64,000 nucleotides of DNA, taken from the NCBI RefSeq assembly GCF_007197645.1, contig NZ_VKGK01000002.1, positions 124,001 to 188,000 on the forward strand. The letters are read 5' to 3'. Shown here in pieces: positions 1 to 10,497 of the stretch (position 1 is its first letter; each line of letters starts with the position of its first letter). Below the pieces are notes generated by a model that worked only from the letters and a program-made list of their open reading frames with translations, was not told the DNA's origin and did not search any database. Made by a program: the position numbers and the translations under genes. Origin of the DNA: Shewanella hanedai (GTDB lineage: Bacteria > Pseudomonadota > Gammaproteobacteria > Enterobacterales > Shewanellaceae).

Positions 1-53
1 ACTTTTGCATATTTTAGCCAAAACCATTCAGAATGATATAAATTTCAGGCAAT

Positions 54-81
54 AAAAAACCCAGCATAAGCTGGGTTTTTT
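54..81 (-). terminator. Intrinsic terminator of the rplM-rpsI operon
   Basis: The stem CCCAGC/GCTGGG (60-65 with 70-75) has a four-base loop and is flanked by A6 and T6, so it can work on either strand. It lies 19 bases past the rpsI stop codon and would end the minus-strand ribosomal protein transcript. Confidence 0.9.
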
Positions 82-99
82 GTATTCTGAAAGCGAAAA

Positions 100-492
100 T
101 TAACGCTTAGAGAACTGTGGCTTACGACGTGCTTTACGTAGACCAACTTTCTTACGCTCAACTTTACGAGCATCACGGGTAACGAAACCAGCAGCACGTA
201 GAGATGGACGTAGTGACTCATCAAGTTCCATCAACGCACGGGTAATACCGTGACGTATTGCGCCTGCTTGGCCAGTGTTACCACCGCCCTTTACAGTAAC
301 AACGATGTCTAACTTGTCAGTCATTTCAACTAGCTCAAGTGGCTGACGAACAACCATACGAGAAGTTTCACGACCGAAATATTGATCAAGAGGAAGCTTG
401 TTAACAATAATGTTACCAGTTCCTACTTTCGCAAATACGCGAGCTGTAGATGTTTTGCGACGGCCTGTGCCGTAGTACTGAGTTGCAGCCAT
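100..492 (-). CDS. rpsI: 30S ribosomal protein S9
   Basis: Component of the small ribosomal subunit whose C-terminal tail reaches the P-site tRNA. The 130-residue protein has the normal length and starts [20 protein letters not shown]. It carries the family [15 protein letters not shown] segment and the very basic C-terminus ending KPQFSKR, whose last arginine is the conserved residue that contacts tRNA. It follows rplM by only 14 bases, the usual L13-S9 operon, and a strong terminator follows. Identification is secure. Confidence 0.98.
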   Translation of the reverse strand: MAATQYYGTGRRKTSTARVFAKVGTGNIIVNKLPLDQYFGRETSRMVVRQPLELVEMTDKLDIVVTVKGGGNTGQAGAIRHGITRALMELDESLRPSLRAAGFVTRDARKVERKKVGLRKARRKPQFSKR

Positions 493-506
493 TAGCTTAA
501 TCCCGT

Positions 507-938
507 TTAGATATCAAGAACTTGAGGTTGTTGTGCAGCGTGGTTATGTTCTGTACCAGCGTAAACTTTAAGTTTACGGAACATGGCACGTCCTAAAGGA
601 CCTTTAGGTAACATACCCTTAACCGCTTTCTCGATGATCATTTCAGGCTTATGAGCTTGCAACTTTTCAAAAGTGATTTGCTTAATACCACCAATGAAAC
701 CCGAATGCGAGTAGTACACTTTGCCTTTCGCTTTATTACCAGTAACAGTAACTTTCTCAGCGTTAATAACGATGATGTAGTCACCGGTGTCAACATGAGG
801 CGTATACTCTGGCTTGTGCTTACCACGTAGACGTGATGCAATTTCAGTAGCGATACGACCCAAAGTTTTACCTTCAGCGTCGACGACGAACCACTCGCGA
901 GTGACTGTCTCTGGTGTAGCAGTAAAAGTAGTCTTCAT
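507..938 (-). CDS. rplM: 50S ribosomal protein L13
   Basis: Large-subunit protein and early assembly factor. I chose the ATG at 938, giving 143 residues starting [20 protein letters not shown], which matches the family length. A start five codons upstream is possible in frame but would add a non-conserved MGFCK. Hallmarks are [20 protein letters not shown] near the N-terminus and the [20 protein letters not shown] segment near the C-terminus. It is the first gene of the rplM-rpsI operon. No strong Shine-Dalgarno is visible upstream. In E. coli, L13 is reported to repress its own leader; whether this leader folds similarly was not tested. Confidence 0.97.
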   Translation of the reverse strand: MKTTFTATPETVTREWFVVDAEGKTLGRIATEIASRLRGKHKPEYTPHVDTGDYIIVINAEKVTVTGNKAKGKVYYSHSGFIGGIKQITFEKLQAHKPEMIIEKAVKGMLPKGPLGRAMFRKLKVYAGTEHNHAAQQPQVLDI

Positions 939-1199
939 TTTACAAAAACCCAATGTTAAAATTCTGTCTCAAATGCTCTATCAATTATTTGATAAAACAC
1001 AAATAGTGCCATTCCCCGCCCCTTCGAGCAAAGAATTAGGCTTTACAACTTCCATCATATAGACGGAGTAACGAGGGCAGGTGGCGGATTATAGACAAAG
1101 CTGAGCTAAAAATCACCTAATTTTTACAATGTAGGTAATTTAAATCGATCTTTACCGTTATCTCATTCATAACAGTGGTCAACAGCCCCGTTTTTAATG

Positions 1200-2306
1200 T
1201 TACGGAAGGTGCTCTAAAGCGAGGTAATCATGGGACTGCATCTCCGTTAACCGTGAACGACAGCGTCTGAATTCAAAGGTCAATAAACCTTGGATATAGA
1301 TATCTTCAAGGGAGACTTCAGCAGAGAGGATTAGCTTAACATTACGTTCATAAAACTCATCCACCATCGCCAAAAACCGGCGTGAAATATCATCCCCAGT
1401 CAGCTTATCTCCCATCTGCTCTACGCCGCTGAGTAACACCGTATGGTAGAGACACGCCAGTTCCATATAATCGCGCTGACTTCTGGGGCCATCACACAAA
1501 TCTCTGAAATTAATCAGCAACACGCCCTGAGCTTGTTGTCTAATGGCAATATTACGTCCATCAATATCGATTTCGGCCGTTGAAACTTCTGACTCTGGTG
1601 CTAATTTTTCAAAATAACTAAGCAGGTTTTTATCAGCCTGAGTATCAAGGGGGAAATGATAAATCTCCGCTTGTTCTAAGGTACGTAATCGGTAATCGAT
1701 ACCTGAATCAACATTTAACACTTGGCAGTTTTTATTAATTAATTCAATCGCTGGCAAAAATCGAGCGCGCTGCAAGCCATTGCGATATAACTCATCGGGA
1801 ATGATATTAGAGGTTGCGACTAACGCGACTCCCTCTTTAAATAATGCTTGAAATAAGGTGCCCAGTAACATGGCATCGGTAATGTCCGAAACAAAAAATT
1901 CATCAAAGCAGATGACCTGATATTTTTCTGACATCTGTTTAGCAATAACAAGCAGCGGGTCTCTTTGCCCCTTTAAATTATCGAGGTCGAGATGCACTTG
2001 ATGCATAAAACGATGAAAGTGAGCCCTGAGTTTTTTATCTCCAGGGAGTGAATCATAGAAGGTATCCATCAGATAGGTTTTACCACGCCCAACCCCTCCC
2101 CACAGATACAAGCCTTGAACGGTTTGCGCCTTGGCACCGAGAAAAGAGAAAAACTTACTCAGACCTGCAGGTTTACTATTTAGATGTTGGATCTCATCAA
2201 AAACCCGTTGCAGACTTTTTACTGCTTGCTCTTGCGCCGGATCAGGGGAAAAATCATCACGGGTGAGGTCTTGCTGGTAATGTTGCCAAGGCGTTAGATG
2301 GGGCAC
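1200..2306 (-). CDS. zapE: Cell division ATPase ZapE (AFG1-like)
   Basis: P-loop ATPase of the AFG1/ZapE family, known in E. coli to act at the Z-ring during constriction. The 368-residue protein has a Walker A motif GGVGRGKT at about residues 70-77 and a Walker B motif VICFDEFFVSD, followed by the sensor segment LVATSNIIPDELY. The start codon is GTG at 2306, with AGAGA upstream. It is transcribed away from zapG and lies between rplM and zapG-degQ-degS, the arrangement seen in many gammaproteobacteria. The orthologue assignment is strong; the cellular role is taken from E. coli. Confidence 0.94.
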   Translation of the reverse strand: MPHLTPWQHYQQDLTRDDFSPDPAQEQAVKSLQRVFDEIQHLNSKPAGLSKFFSFLGAKAQTVQGLYLWGGVGRGKTYLMDTFYDSLPGDKKLRAHFHRFMHQVHLDLDNLKGQRDPLLVIAKQMSEKYQVICFDEFFVSDITDAMLLGTLFQALFKEGVALVATSNIIPDELYRNGLQRARFLPAIELINKNCQVLNVDSGIDYRLRTLEQAEIYHFPLDTQADKNLLSYFEKLAPESEVSTAEIDIDGRNIAIRQQAQGVLLINFRDLCDGPRSQRDYMELACLYHTVLLSGVEQMGDKLTGDDISRRFLAMVDEFYERNVKLILSAEVSLEDIYIQGLLTFEFRRCRSRLTEMQSHDYLALEHLP

Positions 2307-2420
2307 GTCTAATGATCTCTTCTATCTTAAAAATTCGTCTAAATGGTATCATGCCAAGAATCACCAATGTTAATATTGTTTCAATCATCAGTTTCGATGA
2401 AAAATACAGAGGATTCATCT

Positions 2421-2819
2421 ATGGAATGGCCGTTAGTTGTTGCCACTTTTATATTAGGTATCGTTTTAGGTTATGTGATCAGATCTATTTTTGCCAAGAA
2501 TACTGAGTCAAATGGCAAAGATGAAGTACTGGAACAAACGCGTTTAGAGCTGAGTCAGCATAAACAAGAAGTCACCGACCATTTTGAAGATCATTATCAG
2601 CAACTTGCTGAGCTTACTGAGCAGCTCAATAAGGTCAACAAGCAGTGGAATGAAGCCGCTAACACATTAGCACCCAAAAACAGTCTTAAGCCTTTGGCCA
2701 CTTTTGGTGCCAATAAGGCCGAAGAGACAAAGCAAGACGCCAACGCACTAGACGATAAAGAGCACCTGCTAGACGAACAAGAGACTGACAGCATCATTAT
2801 AGTGAATCAAAATCATTAA
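2421..2819 (+). CDS. zapG: DUF1043 membrane protein ZapG (YhcB-like)
   Basis: Small inner-membrane protein of the YhcB/DUF1043 family, linked in E. coli to the divisome and envelope growth. I chose the ATG at 2421 (MEWPLVVATFILGIVLGYVI) because AGAGGA lies 7 bases upstream and this places the single transmembrane helix at residues 4-22. The longer open frame adds an unlike N-terminus. The rest of the 132 residues is a charged, helical cytoplasmic tail with heptad-like leucines (about 40-75), probably a coiled coil. It is divergent from zapE and upstream of degQ. Confidence 0.9.
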   Translation: MEWPLVVATFILGIVLGYVIRSIFAKNTESNGKDEVLEQTRLELSQHKQEVTDHFEDHYQQLAELTEQLNKVNKQWNEAANTLAPKNSLKPLATFGANKAEETKQDANALDDKEHLLDEQETDSIIIVNQNH

Positions 2820-2881
2820 TCTTTGTTAATAAAGGTGAACTTTCATTACATTGATTAGGTCGGACTTTGTAATAATTGATC

Positions 2882-2936
2882 TGTGATCACTGCTTGAAAA
2901 AGCATTAATATTCTTTAATATTCCTAGGTGATCACA
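2882..2936. promoter_or_regulatory. Inverted repeat TGTGATCAC upstream of degQ
   Basis: TGTGATCAC (2882-2890) recurs as GTGATCACA at 2928-2936, and the A/T-rich spacer contains a direct repeat of TTAATATTC. It lies 30-85 bases before the degQ start, so it may be a regulator site. The spacing does not fit a standard CRP site. Confidence 0.3.
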
Positions 2937-2967
2937 TATCCATATCTGACATTGGAGCCATGAATTG

Positions 2968-4320
2968 ATGAAAACGAAATTAAGCTTACTCTCAGCCGCC
3001 CTGTTAACGGTCTCTCTTACTTTGACTCCAGCCATCTCTCAAGCAGCGATCCCTATTTCTGTTAATGGCGATGCCATTCCAAGCCTCGCCCCTATGCTAG
3101 AGCGAACAACTCCAGCGGTTGTTGCTGTTGCAGTTGAAGGCACCCACGTATCTAAACAGAAAATCCCTGATGCCTTTCGTTATTTCTTTGGCCCTAATGC
3201 GCCACAAGAACAAGTTCAGGAGCGTCCTTTTCGTGGACTTGGCTCAGGTGTGATCATCGATGCTAAAAAAGGCTATATCGTCACCAACAACCATGTGATT
3301 GAAGGTGCTGATGAGATCTTGATTGGTCTTCATGACGGTCGAGAAGTTGAAGCAACCCTGATTGGTGCCGACGCTGAATCTGACATTGCACTGCTACAGA
3401 TTAAGGCCAAAAACTTAGTTGCCGTAAAACGTGCTGATTCAGACGAGCTTAGAGTCGGTGATTTTGCTGTTGCTATCGGTAACCCCTTTGGTCTTGGACA
3501 AACCGTTACATCAGGTATTGTCAGTGCCATGGGCCGTAGCGGCTTAGGTATCGAGATGCTTGAGAACTTTATTCAAACCGATGCAGCGATTAACAGCGGT
3601 AACTCTGGCGGCGCCTTAGTTAATCTTAATGGCGACCTTATCGGTATCAACACTGCGATTGTCGCCCCCGGTGGCGGTAACGTGGGGATTGGTTTTGCAA
3701 TTCCCGCTAATATGGTCAATAACTTAGTCGACCAAATTATTGAGCATGGTGAAGTGCGCCGCGGCGTACTCGGCGTGTCTGGTAGAGATTTAACTAACGA
3801 GCTTGCACAGGCGTTTGGACTCGATACGCAACATGGTGGTTTTGTCGATCAGGTCATGGAAGATAGTGCTGCCGATAAAGCTGGCATCAAGGCTGGTGAT
3901 ATCATCGTCAGTGTTAATGATCGTAAAATTAAGAGCTTCCAAGAGTTGCGTGCAAAAGTCGCCACAATGGGCGCGGGCGCTAAAGTTAAATTTGGCTTGA
4001 TCCGCGATGGTGATTCAAAAACAGTATCAGCAACACTTGGCGAAGCTAGCCAAACCACTGAAACCTCAGCCGGAGCTGTACACCCAATGCTTGCAGGGGC
4101 GACACTTGAAAATGGCGATGATGGTGTCGAAATCACTGATCTTGCACAAAACTCACCCGCTGCGGCTAGCGGCTTACAAAAAGGCGACATCATTGTCGGC
4201 GTAAACCGCAATTCTATCGATGATCTCAGCGCGCTTAAAGCTAAGCTTAAAGAGCAGCAAGGTACGGTGGCACTGAAAGTACAACGCGGTAATAACAGTC
4301 TTTTCTTAGTCCTAAGATAA
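2968..4320 (+). CDS. degQ: Periplasmic serine endoprotease DegQ (Do family)
   Basis: HtrA-family protease-chaperone that degrades or refolds misfolded periplasmic proteins. The protein has a Sec signal peptide (residues 1-26, cleaved after SQA), a trypsin-like domain and two PDZ domains (about 245-335 and 365-450). The catalytic triad is visible as H109 in TNNHVIEG, D139 in ESDIAL and S213 in GNSGGA. The start is the ATG at 2968 with GGAG 10 bases upstream; an adjacent in-frame TTG is less likely. With 450 residues and two PDZ domains it is DegP/DegQ-type, and its position before degS favours DegQ. Confidence 0.95.
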   Translation: MKTKLSLLSAALLTVSLTLTPAISQAAIPISVNGDAIPSLAPMLERTTPAVVAVAVEGTHVSKQKIPDAFRYFFGPNAPQEQVQERPFRGLGSGVIIDAKKGYIVTNNHVIEGADEILIGLHDGREVEATLIGADAESDIALLQIKAKNLVAVKRADSDELRVGDFAVAIGNPFGLGQTVTSGIVSAMGRSGLGIEMLENFIQTDAAINSGNSGGALVNLNGDLIGINTAIVAPGGGNVGIGFAIPANMVNNLVDQIIEHGEVRRGVLGVSGRDLTNELAQAFGLDTQHGGFVDQVMEDSAADKAGIKAGDIIVSVNDRKIKSFQELRAKVATMGAGAKVKFGLIRDGDSKTVSATLGEASQTTETSAGAVHPMLAGATLENGDDGVEITDLAQNSPAAASGLQKGDIIVGVNRNSIDDLSALKAKLKEQQGTVALKVQRGNNSLFLVLR

Positions 4321-4327
4321 AACTAAA

Positions 4328-4362
4328 GATTGACGGTTATCACTCGATGTTAGCCGTCAATC
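4328..4362 (+). terminator. Hairpin between degQ and degS
   Basis: GATTGACGG (4328-4336) pairs with CCGTCAATC (4354-4362). No U-tract follows, so it is probably an attenuator or mRNA-stabilising hairpin rather than a strong terminator. Confidence 0.45.
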
Positions 4363-4425
4363 CTCTCATGCTTATTAAGTACAATCGTGTTAATCTAATG
4401 CAAATTTTGCTTAACTCTCTCAAAT

Positions 4426-5520
4426 ATGGCTATAAAAGACACATTATTATACGTCGCTAAGGCAGTCACTTTTGGCCTTATCATGGCTGCAGTTTTTCTT
4501 TTCGTCACTCCACTGCTCACCAATAACTCTTCAGACCTCTTTTTCCAAAAACGTGGTGATAACGGTTTTGAACTCTCTTTTTCTAAAGCCGTCAGACGAG
4601 CAGCCCCAGCAGTTGTAAACATCTACAGCCTGAGTGTTAATCGCAATCAACCGCTAAATTCTGGATCGCTTCAAGGTCTGGGCTCTGGCGTCATCATGAG
4701 CAAAGAGGGTTACATCCTCACCAATTATCATGTTATCAAGCAAGCCGATGAGATTGTTGTCGCGCTACAGGATGGCCGCAAATTCACCTCTGAAGTGGTA
4801 GGTTCCGATCCGGTTACCGATCTTGCTGTACTGAAAGTTGAAGTGAAGGTTGAGGGGAATACACTCCCTATCGTGCCGGTAAACTTAGGTGCACCAGCCC
4901 AGGTCGGCGATGTCGTCTTAGCCATTGGTAATCCCTACAACTTAGGGCAAACCATTACTCAAGGCATTATCAGCGCAACGGGGCGTAATGGCTTAAGTTC
5001 TGGTTACTTAGATTTTCTACAAACTGATGCTGCCATTAATGCCGGTAATTCAGGTGGGGCGCTTATTGACACCAGCGGTCAACTTATCGGGATCAATACC
5101 GCCGCTTTTCAGGTCGGTGGTGAAGGTGGCGGTCATGGCATTAACTTCGCAATTCCAATCAAACTAGCCCATAGCATTATGGGTAAACTGATTAAAGATG
5201 GACGCGTCATACGTGGTGCGCTGGGTATAACAGGGGAACCTGTTGGACCTGTGATAGCGCAAATTCTCAACCTGCCGGATCTGGCTGGTGTGGTTATCAC
5301 GGCAGTTGACCCTAACGGCCCAGCCGCAAAAGCTCAATTACAACCCCGAGATGTCATCACCAAATTTGAAGGTGAACTTGTTCCTGGTGTTGAGATGCTG
5401 ATGGACAGAATTGCCGAATCAACACCTAATCAACAAGTCACAATGACCATTATCCGTAAAGGTAAGGTCTATGATGTGCCAGTGACGATAGGTGAAAATG
5501 TGGCTGAAGATGCCGAATAG
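4426..5520 (+). CDS. degS: Inner-membrane serine protease DegS
   Basis: Site-1 protease of the sigma-E envelope stress pathway; in E. coli it cleaves RseA when its PDZ domain binds misfolded porin tails. The N-terminus carries one uncleaved membrane anchor (about residues 11-31), then the protease domain with H102 (TNYHVI), D132 (VTDLAV) and S209 (AGNSGG), and a single PDZ domain (about 255-350). One PDZ plus the anchor separates it from DegQ just upstream. No clear Shine-Dalgarno precedes the ATG. It ends at a bidirectional terminator facing murA. Confidence 0.95.
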   Translation: MAIKDTLLYVAKAVTFGLIMAAVFLFVTPLLTNNSSDLFFQKRGDNGFELSFSKAVRRAAPAVVNIYSLSVNRNQPLNSGSLQGLGSGVIMSKEGYILTNYHVIKQADEIVVALQDGRKFTSEVVGSDPVTDLAVLKVEVKVEGNTLPIVPVNLGAPAQVGDVVLAIGNPYNLGQTITQGIISATGRNGLSSGYLDFLQTDAAINAGNSGGALIDTSGQLIGINTAAFQVGGEGGGHGINFAIPIKLAHSIMGKLIKDGRVIRGALGITGEPVGPVIAQILNLPDLAGVVITAVDPNGPAAKAQLQPRDVITKFEGELVPGVEMLMDRIAESTPNQQVTMTIIRKGKVYDVPVTIGENVAEDAE

Positions 5521-5535
5521 TGTTTACCGCTAAAA

Positions 5536-5566
5536 CAAAAAGCCACTAGGTCAACTAGTGGCTTTC
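5536..5566. terminator. Bidirectional terminator between degS and murA
   Basis: AGCCACTAG (5541-5549) pairs with CTAGTGGCT (5555-5563), with A-rich sequence before and TTT after. It sits between convergent degS and murA and could serve both. Confidence 0.82.
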
Positions 5567-5591
5567 ACGTTAAATCTTAAATAAATAGTTG

Positions 5592-7155
<1,564 letters not shown>

Positions 7156-7159
7156 GTAT

Positions 7160-7462
7160 CTATCTACCTTGTTTGGCTTCTTCGCTGAAGAAGAGTTCTA
7201 AATCATATAAATCAATTAGTTTTGAGAGTTGCTTTGAAGGAGAAACGAAGCTTAAGCTGCGCTTCTCAGTTCTTGCTAAACTCATCAACTCCAAAATAAA
7301 GGCGATTCCGGCACTGTCACTGTATGAGAGTGTGGAGAGATCGATGGTCTCTACGCCTTTATTTAATAGTGAGTGTCTCTGTTGCCACAGTGCTGGCACT
7401 TCTGCTTGGGACAAGCGCCCGCTAATCTGACACACTGCGCCTTGCTGAATAAAATCGACCAT
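7160..7462 (-). CDS. mlaB: STAS-domain protein MlaB
   Basis: Cytoplasmic STAS protein that binds MlaF and stabilises the MlaFEDB lipid transporter. Over its 100 residues it has the STAS fold pattern, with the conserved IDLSTLSYSDSAGIAFI segment (about 40-56), where the DSAG helix start marks the family. Its ATG directly follows the mlaC stop codon, so translation is probably coupled. Sequence divergence among STAS proteins is high, and the assignment rests strongly on its place in the mla operon. Confidence 0.9.
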   Translation of the reverse strand: MVDFIQQGAVCQISGRLSQAEVPALWQQRHSLLNKGVETIDLSTLSYSDSAGIAFILELMSLARTEKRSLSFVSPSKQLSKLIDLYDLELFFSEEAKQGR

Positions 7463-8122
7463 TTAAGCCTGCTTATCCGACGCACGCTGGATTGACGTTT
7501 TAGTGCGTTCCTCAAGTTCAGTGATCACCGTTTCAATTCCTTTTTGACGGATCAAGTTCGAAATCTCTGCACTTTTCGATGCCAGTAAGCTTACGCCCTC
7601 TGCCACAAGATCAAACGCCTTCCAGCTACCGTCTTTAAGACGACGAACTCTGAATTGAAGTTTAATCGGTGGTCGACCCACATCGACAATCTGTACGTCC
7701 ACATTAACCATTTTCTCTTTACTGAAATCCGCTGCTCGAGCAAAACTCACCTTTTGATCGGTGTACTCAGTAAATGCCTGCGCATAAGTCGAGATTAGGT
7801 AACCTTTAAACGCTTCAACAAACCGTTTACGTTGATCTTTACTTGTCTGCTTTAAATACGTTCCCATCACCTTGTAAGAGGCATATTTCGTATCGATATA
7901 AGGCATCAACTCATCCGATACTATCACCTTAAGGTGGTCAGGATTGGTCTCAATAATGGCAATATCATGATGAAATCTGTCAAAGGTATTATTGGCAACG
8001 GTTTCCACCATAGCATAGGGATCCATGCTGTTCACTTCAGACTCTTCGCTATGTGCTGACACACTGACAGCCACGAATGCGAGTGAAACGGCGAGCTTGT
8101 ATATACAATTAAACATTCTCAT
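7463..8122 (-). CDS. mlaC: Periplasmic phospholipid-binding protein MlaC
   Basis: Soluble periplasmic carrier that shuttles phospholipid between outer-membrane MlaA and inner-membrane MlaFEDB. It has 219 residues: a signal peptide (about 1-24, ending SVSAHS) and the Tol_Tol_Ttg2 domain with VETVANNTFDRF, the YLISTYAQAF segment and the KAFDLVAEGVSL motif near residue 170. The ATG at 8122 has AAGGA 7 bases upstream and lies one base past the mlaD stop region. Cluster position and motifs agree. Confidence 0.94.
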   Translation of the reverse strand: MRMFNCIYKLAVSLAFVAVSVSAHSEESEVNSMDPYAMVETVANNTFDRFHHDIAIIETNPDHLKVIVSDELMPYIDTKYASYKVMGTYLKQTSKDQRKRFVEAFKGYLISTYAQAFTEYTDQKVSFARAADFSKEKMVNVDVQIVDVGRPPIKLQFRVRRLKDGSWKAFDLVAEGVSLLASKSAEISNLIRQKGIETVITELEERTKTSIQRASDKQA

Positions 8123-8125
8123 TCA

Positions 8126-8596
8126 TTAATCCTTTGATGATGCACTATATAAAAATTGGCCAATCAACTCCTCTAACACAAGTGCAGAGTGAGTATCATC
8201 GATGCGGTCACCATCGACTAGCATGGCGATATCGTCGTCGATAAAGCCAGGAGTAAGGCCTAAAAACTGTTCCCCTAATAAACCTGATGTCAAAATTGAA
8301 AGACTACTGGTTTCAGGAAACTGATTAAACTGCTTATCCATAGCAAGTTTAACCACAGGGACTAGCTCAGCAGGATCAAGGGTTATCTCACTCACTCGCC
8401 CCACAACAACGCCACCCACTTTTACCGGTGAACGCACCTTCAGCCCGCCAATATTACTGAATTTTGCGTATAGAGTGTAATTACTGCTATTCGATTTAAC
8501 TTCGACATTCGCAACATTAAACACCAAGACTAAAAATGCAGCTAAGCCTGATAAAATAAACAAGCCCACCAATAATTCGATTTTACGCGTCAACAT
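8126..8596 (-). CDS. mlaD: MCE-domain protein MlaD
   Basis: Inner-membrane anchored MCE protein that forms the hexameric lipid-binding ring on MlaE. It has 156 residues: one N-terminal membrane helix (about 7-27), then a single MCE domain with FSNIGGLKVRSPVKVGGVVVGRV (quoted in parts: FSNIGGL, VRSPVKVGGVVVG) and LTSGLLGEQFLGLTPG. Length and single MCE domain match MlaD of gammaproteobacteria. It lies between mlaE and mlaC in the operon. Confidence 0.95.
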   Translation of the reverse strand: MLTRKIELLVGLFILSGLAAFLVLVFNVANVEVKSNSSNYTLYAKFSNIGGLKVRSPVKVGGVVVGRVSEITLDPAELVPVVKLAMDKQFNQFPETSSLSILTSGLLGEQFLGLTPGFIDDDIAMLVDGDRIDDTHSALVLEELIGQFLYSASSKD

Positions 8597-8652
8597 ACTT
8601 TTATTTCCACTCTATGTTTGAATACCATCGTGCTGATACTCATGTTCATCCA

Positions 8653-9435
8653 TTAACGACCAAACATCAGTGCTGTAAGCAAGAAGTCCAACGCCAACAC
8701 AGCCAAACTAGACTGTACAACCGTTTGCGTCGTTGCTTTGCTTATCCCCTCAGGGTTTGGTATCACTTGATAGCCACGATACAGGGCAATCCAAGTGACT
8801 ACGACAGCAAATACGATACTCTTAATTAAACAGTTGACGATATCTTGTCGCCACTCAACTGATGCCTGCAAAATAGACCAGAAACTGCCACTATCTATGC
8901 CCTTCCATTCAACCCCGACAATATGCCCGCCATATATCCCCACCGCAGTGAAGATAAGTGCTAGCAAGGGTAAACTCACCACACCAGCCCAAAAACGCGG
9001 TGCAATGATCTGTCTTAGCGGATCAATGGCCATCATCTCTAAACTAGACAGCTGCTCAGTACTTTTCATCAAACCAATTTCGGCGGTGAGTGCAGAGCCC
9101 GCGCGTCCCGCAAATAAAAGTGCCGTCACCACCGGTCCTAGTTCGCGAAGCAAACTGAGCGCAACCATAGGTCCTAAGCTCTCTTCAGTACCGAAGCCAA
9201 CAAGAATATTATACCCTTGTAATGCCAGAACCATGCCGATAAAAAGCCCTGAGACAAATATCAGCACCATAGATTGCACGCCAACAACGTATAATTGCTT
9301 AACGAACAAAGAGAAATCTTTTGCTCTTGGTTTACGGGCAATGGCTCCCCATAACATTAAACCTGCACGGCCAAGGCCCATGATCAGTTCAATGCCCGAC
9401 CGCCCCAAGTTTGCGACTTTATCTAGCAAACTCAT
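8653..9435 (-). CDS. mlaE: Phospholipid ABC transporter permease MlaE
   Basis: Integral membrane permease of the MlaFEDB complex. It has 260 residues with five or so hydrophobic segments and the family motif [20 protein letters not shown] (about 110-129), followed by [20 protein letters not shown], the cytoplasmic coupling region that meets MlaF. GGGGT precedes the ATG. Gaps of 56 to 60 bases on either side are larger than elsewhere in the operon, but all genes run together. Confidence 0.96.
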   Translation of the reverse strand: MSLLDKVANLGRSGIELIMGLGRAGLMLWGAIARKPRAKDFSLFVKQLYVVGVQSMVLIFVSGLFIGMVLALQGYNILVGFGTEESLGPMVALSLLRELGPVVTALLFAGRAGSALTAEIGLMKSTEQLSSLEMMAIDPLRQIIAPRFWAGVVSLPLLALIFTAVGIYGGHIVGVEWKGIDSGSFWSILQASVEWRQDIVNCLIKSIVFAVVVTWIALYRGYQVIPNPEGISKATTQTVVQSSLAVLALDFLLTALMFGR

Positions 9436-9495
9436 TTTTTACCCCACACAGGGCATTGCCTGAATGTGGCTGAACATAGATTCAATATCATCATC

Positions 9496-10314
9496 TTATC
9501 CAAGCAAATCCTTTTGATAATCTTGAGCTGGAAAATGAAAAGGCACAGGCCCATCAGGCTCGCCACCAATAAACTGCTTTAACTGCTCAATTTCAGACGC
9601 TTTCAGCTCAGCAGGTGTTCCCTGGGCTATCACCCGTTTATCAGCCATCACATACACATAATCAGCAATGCTGAGCACCTCCTGCACATCGTGTGATATC
9701 ACGACTGAGGTCAGTTGTAATGCATCAGACAGCTCACGAATTAGCTTAACTAAAACCCCCATTGAGATAGGATCTTGCCCTGCAAAAGGTTCATCGTACA
9801 TCACCATTTCAGGTTCAAGAGCAATAGCCCTTGCTAATGCAACTCTGCGCTGCATGCCACCAGAGAGTTCATTAGGCATCATCTTTGCTGCACCGCGCAA
9901 GCCCACCGCCTCAAGCTTCATTAAGACAATACGCTTAATAATCATTTCCGGTAGACCTGAATGTTCCCGCAAGGCAAATGCGACATTATCGAACACGTTC
10001 ATGTCAGTAAAAAGTGCCCCACTTTGGAACAGCATGCTCATGCGCTTACGCAATTCGAACAACTCTTCTCGGCGACACTTATTCACATCGACATCATCAA
10101 ATAACACTTTGCCGGTATCGGGTGTCAGTTGCCCGCCCATTAACTTAAGCAAAGTGGTTTTTCCGATGCCACTGGGACCCATAATAGCCGTGACCTTCCC
10201 TCTAGGAATAGACAGGCTAACGTCATCAAAAATTACATGTTCACCACGGCTAAAACTCAAATTGTGGATTTCAACCAATGGTTTTGGCTCAGTTATCACC
10301 TTGTGCTCCATCAT
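9496..10314 (-). CDS. mlaF: Phospholipid ABC transporter ATPase MlaF
   Basis: ATPase subunit that drives phospholipid movement between MlaE and MlaD. It has 272 residues with Walker A GPSGIGKTT (about 47-55), a Q-loop FQSGALF, the ABC signature LSGGMQRRVALARAI and Walker B MVMYDEPFAGQDP, then the H-loop VVISHDVQEV. GGAG lies just upstream of the ATG. It is the first gene of mlaFEDCB-ibaG-murA and is divergent from yrbG, so the shared 183-base gap should hold both promoters. Confidence 0.96.
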   Translation of the reverse strand: MMEHKVITEPKPLVEIHNLSFSRGEHVIFDDVSLSIPRGKVTAIMGPSGIGKTTLLKLMGGQLTPDTGKVLFDDVDVNKCRREELFELRKRMSMLFQSGALFTDMNVFDNVAFALREHSGLPEMIIKRIVLMKLEAVGLRGAAKMMPNELSGGMQRRVALARAIALEPEMVMYDEPFAGQDPISMGVLVKLIRELSDALQLTSVVISHDVQEVLSIADYVYVMADKRVIAQGTPAELKASEIEQLKQFIGGEPDGPVPFHFPAQDYQKDLLG

Positions 10315-10497
10315 GTCTCCATTCCACTTAAAGTGAGTTAACTGTCCAATTCAACAGCCTAACGAAAGAAAAAGAGACAAATTGTACGTAATTGACCTAT
10401 TAGGCACAACTGAATCAACACTATCTTGTCGCAATACTTTCAATTTTGCTCAATTCCAGCGAAAATGTGCATCTGACTCTTTTACTGAAGTTAATTG

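Noticed and set aside
2882..2936. TGTGATCAC pair as a CRP site
   Set aside because: The half-sites are about 40 bases apart, whereas CRP needs TGTGA-N6-TCACA; kept only as a generic inverted repeat.
9668..10336. A 222-codon plus-strand frame opposite mlaF
   Set aside because: mlaF on the minus strand has all ABC ATPase motifs; the opposite frame is Ser/Thr/Ile-rich shadow sequence.
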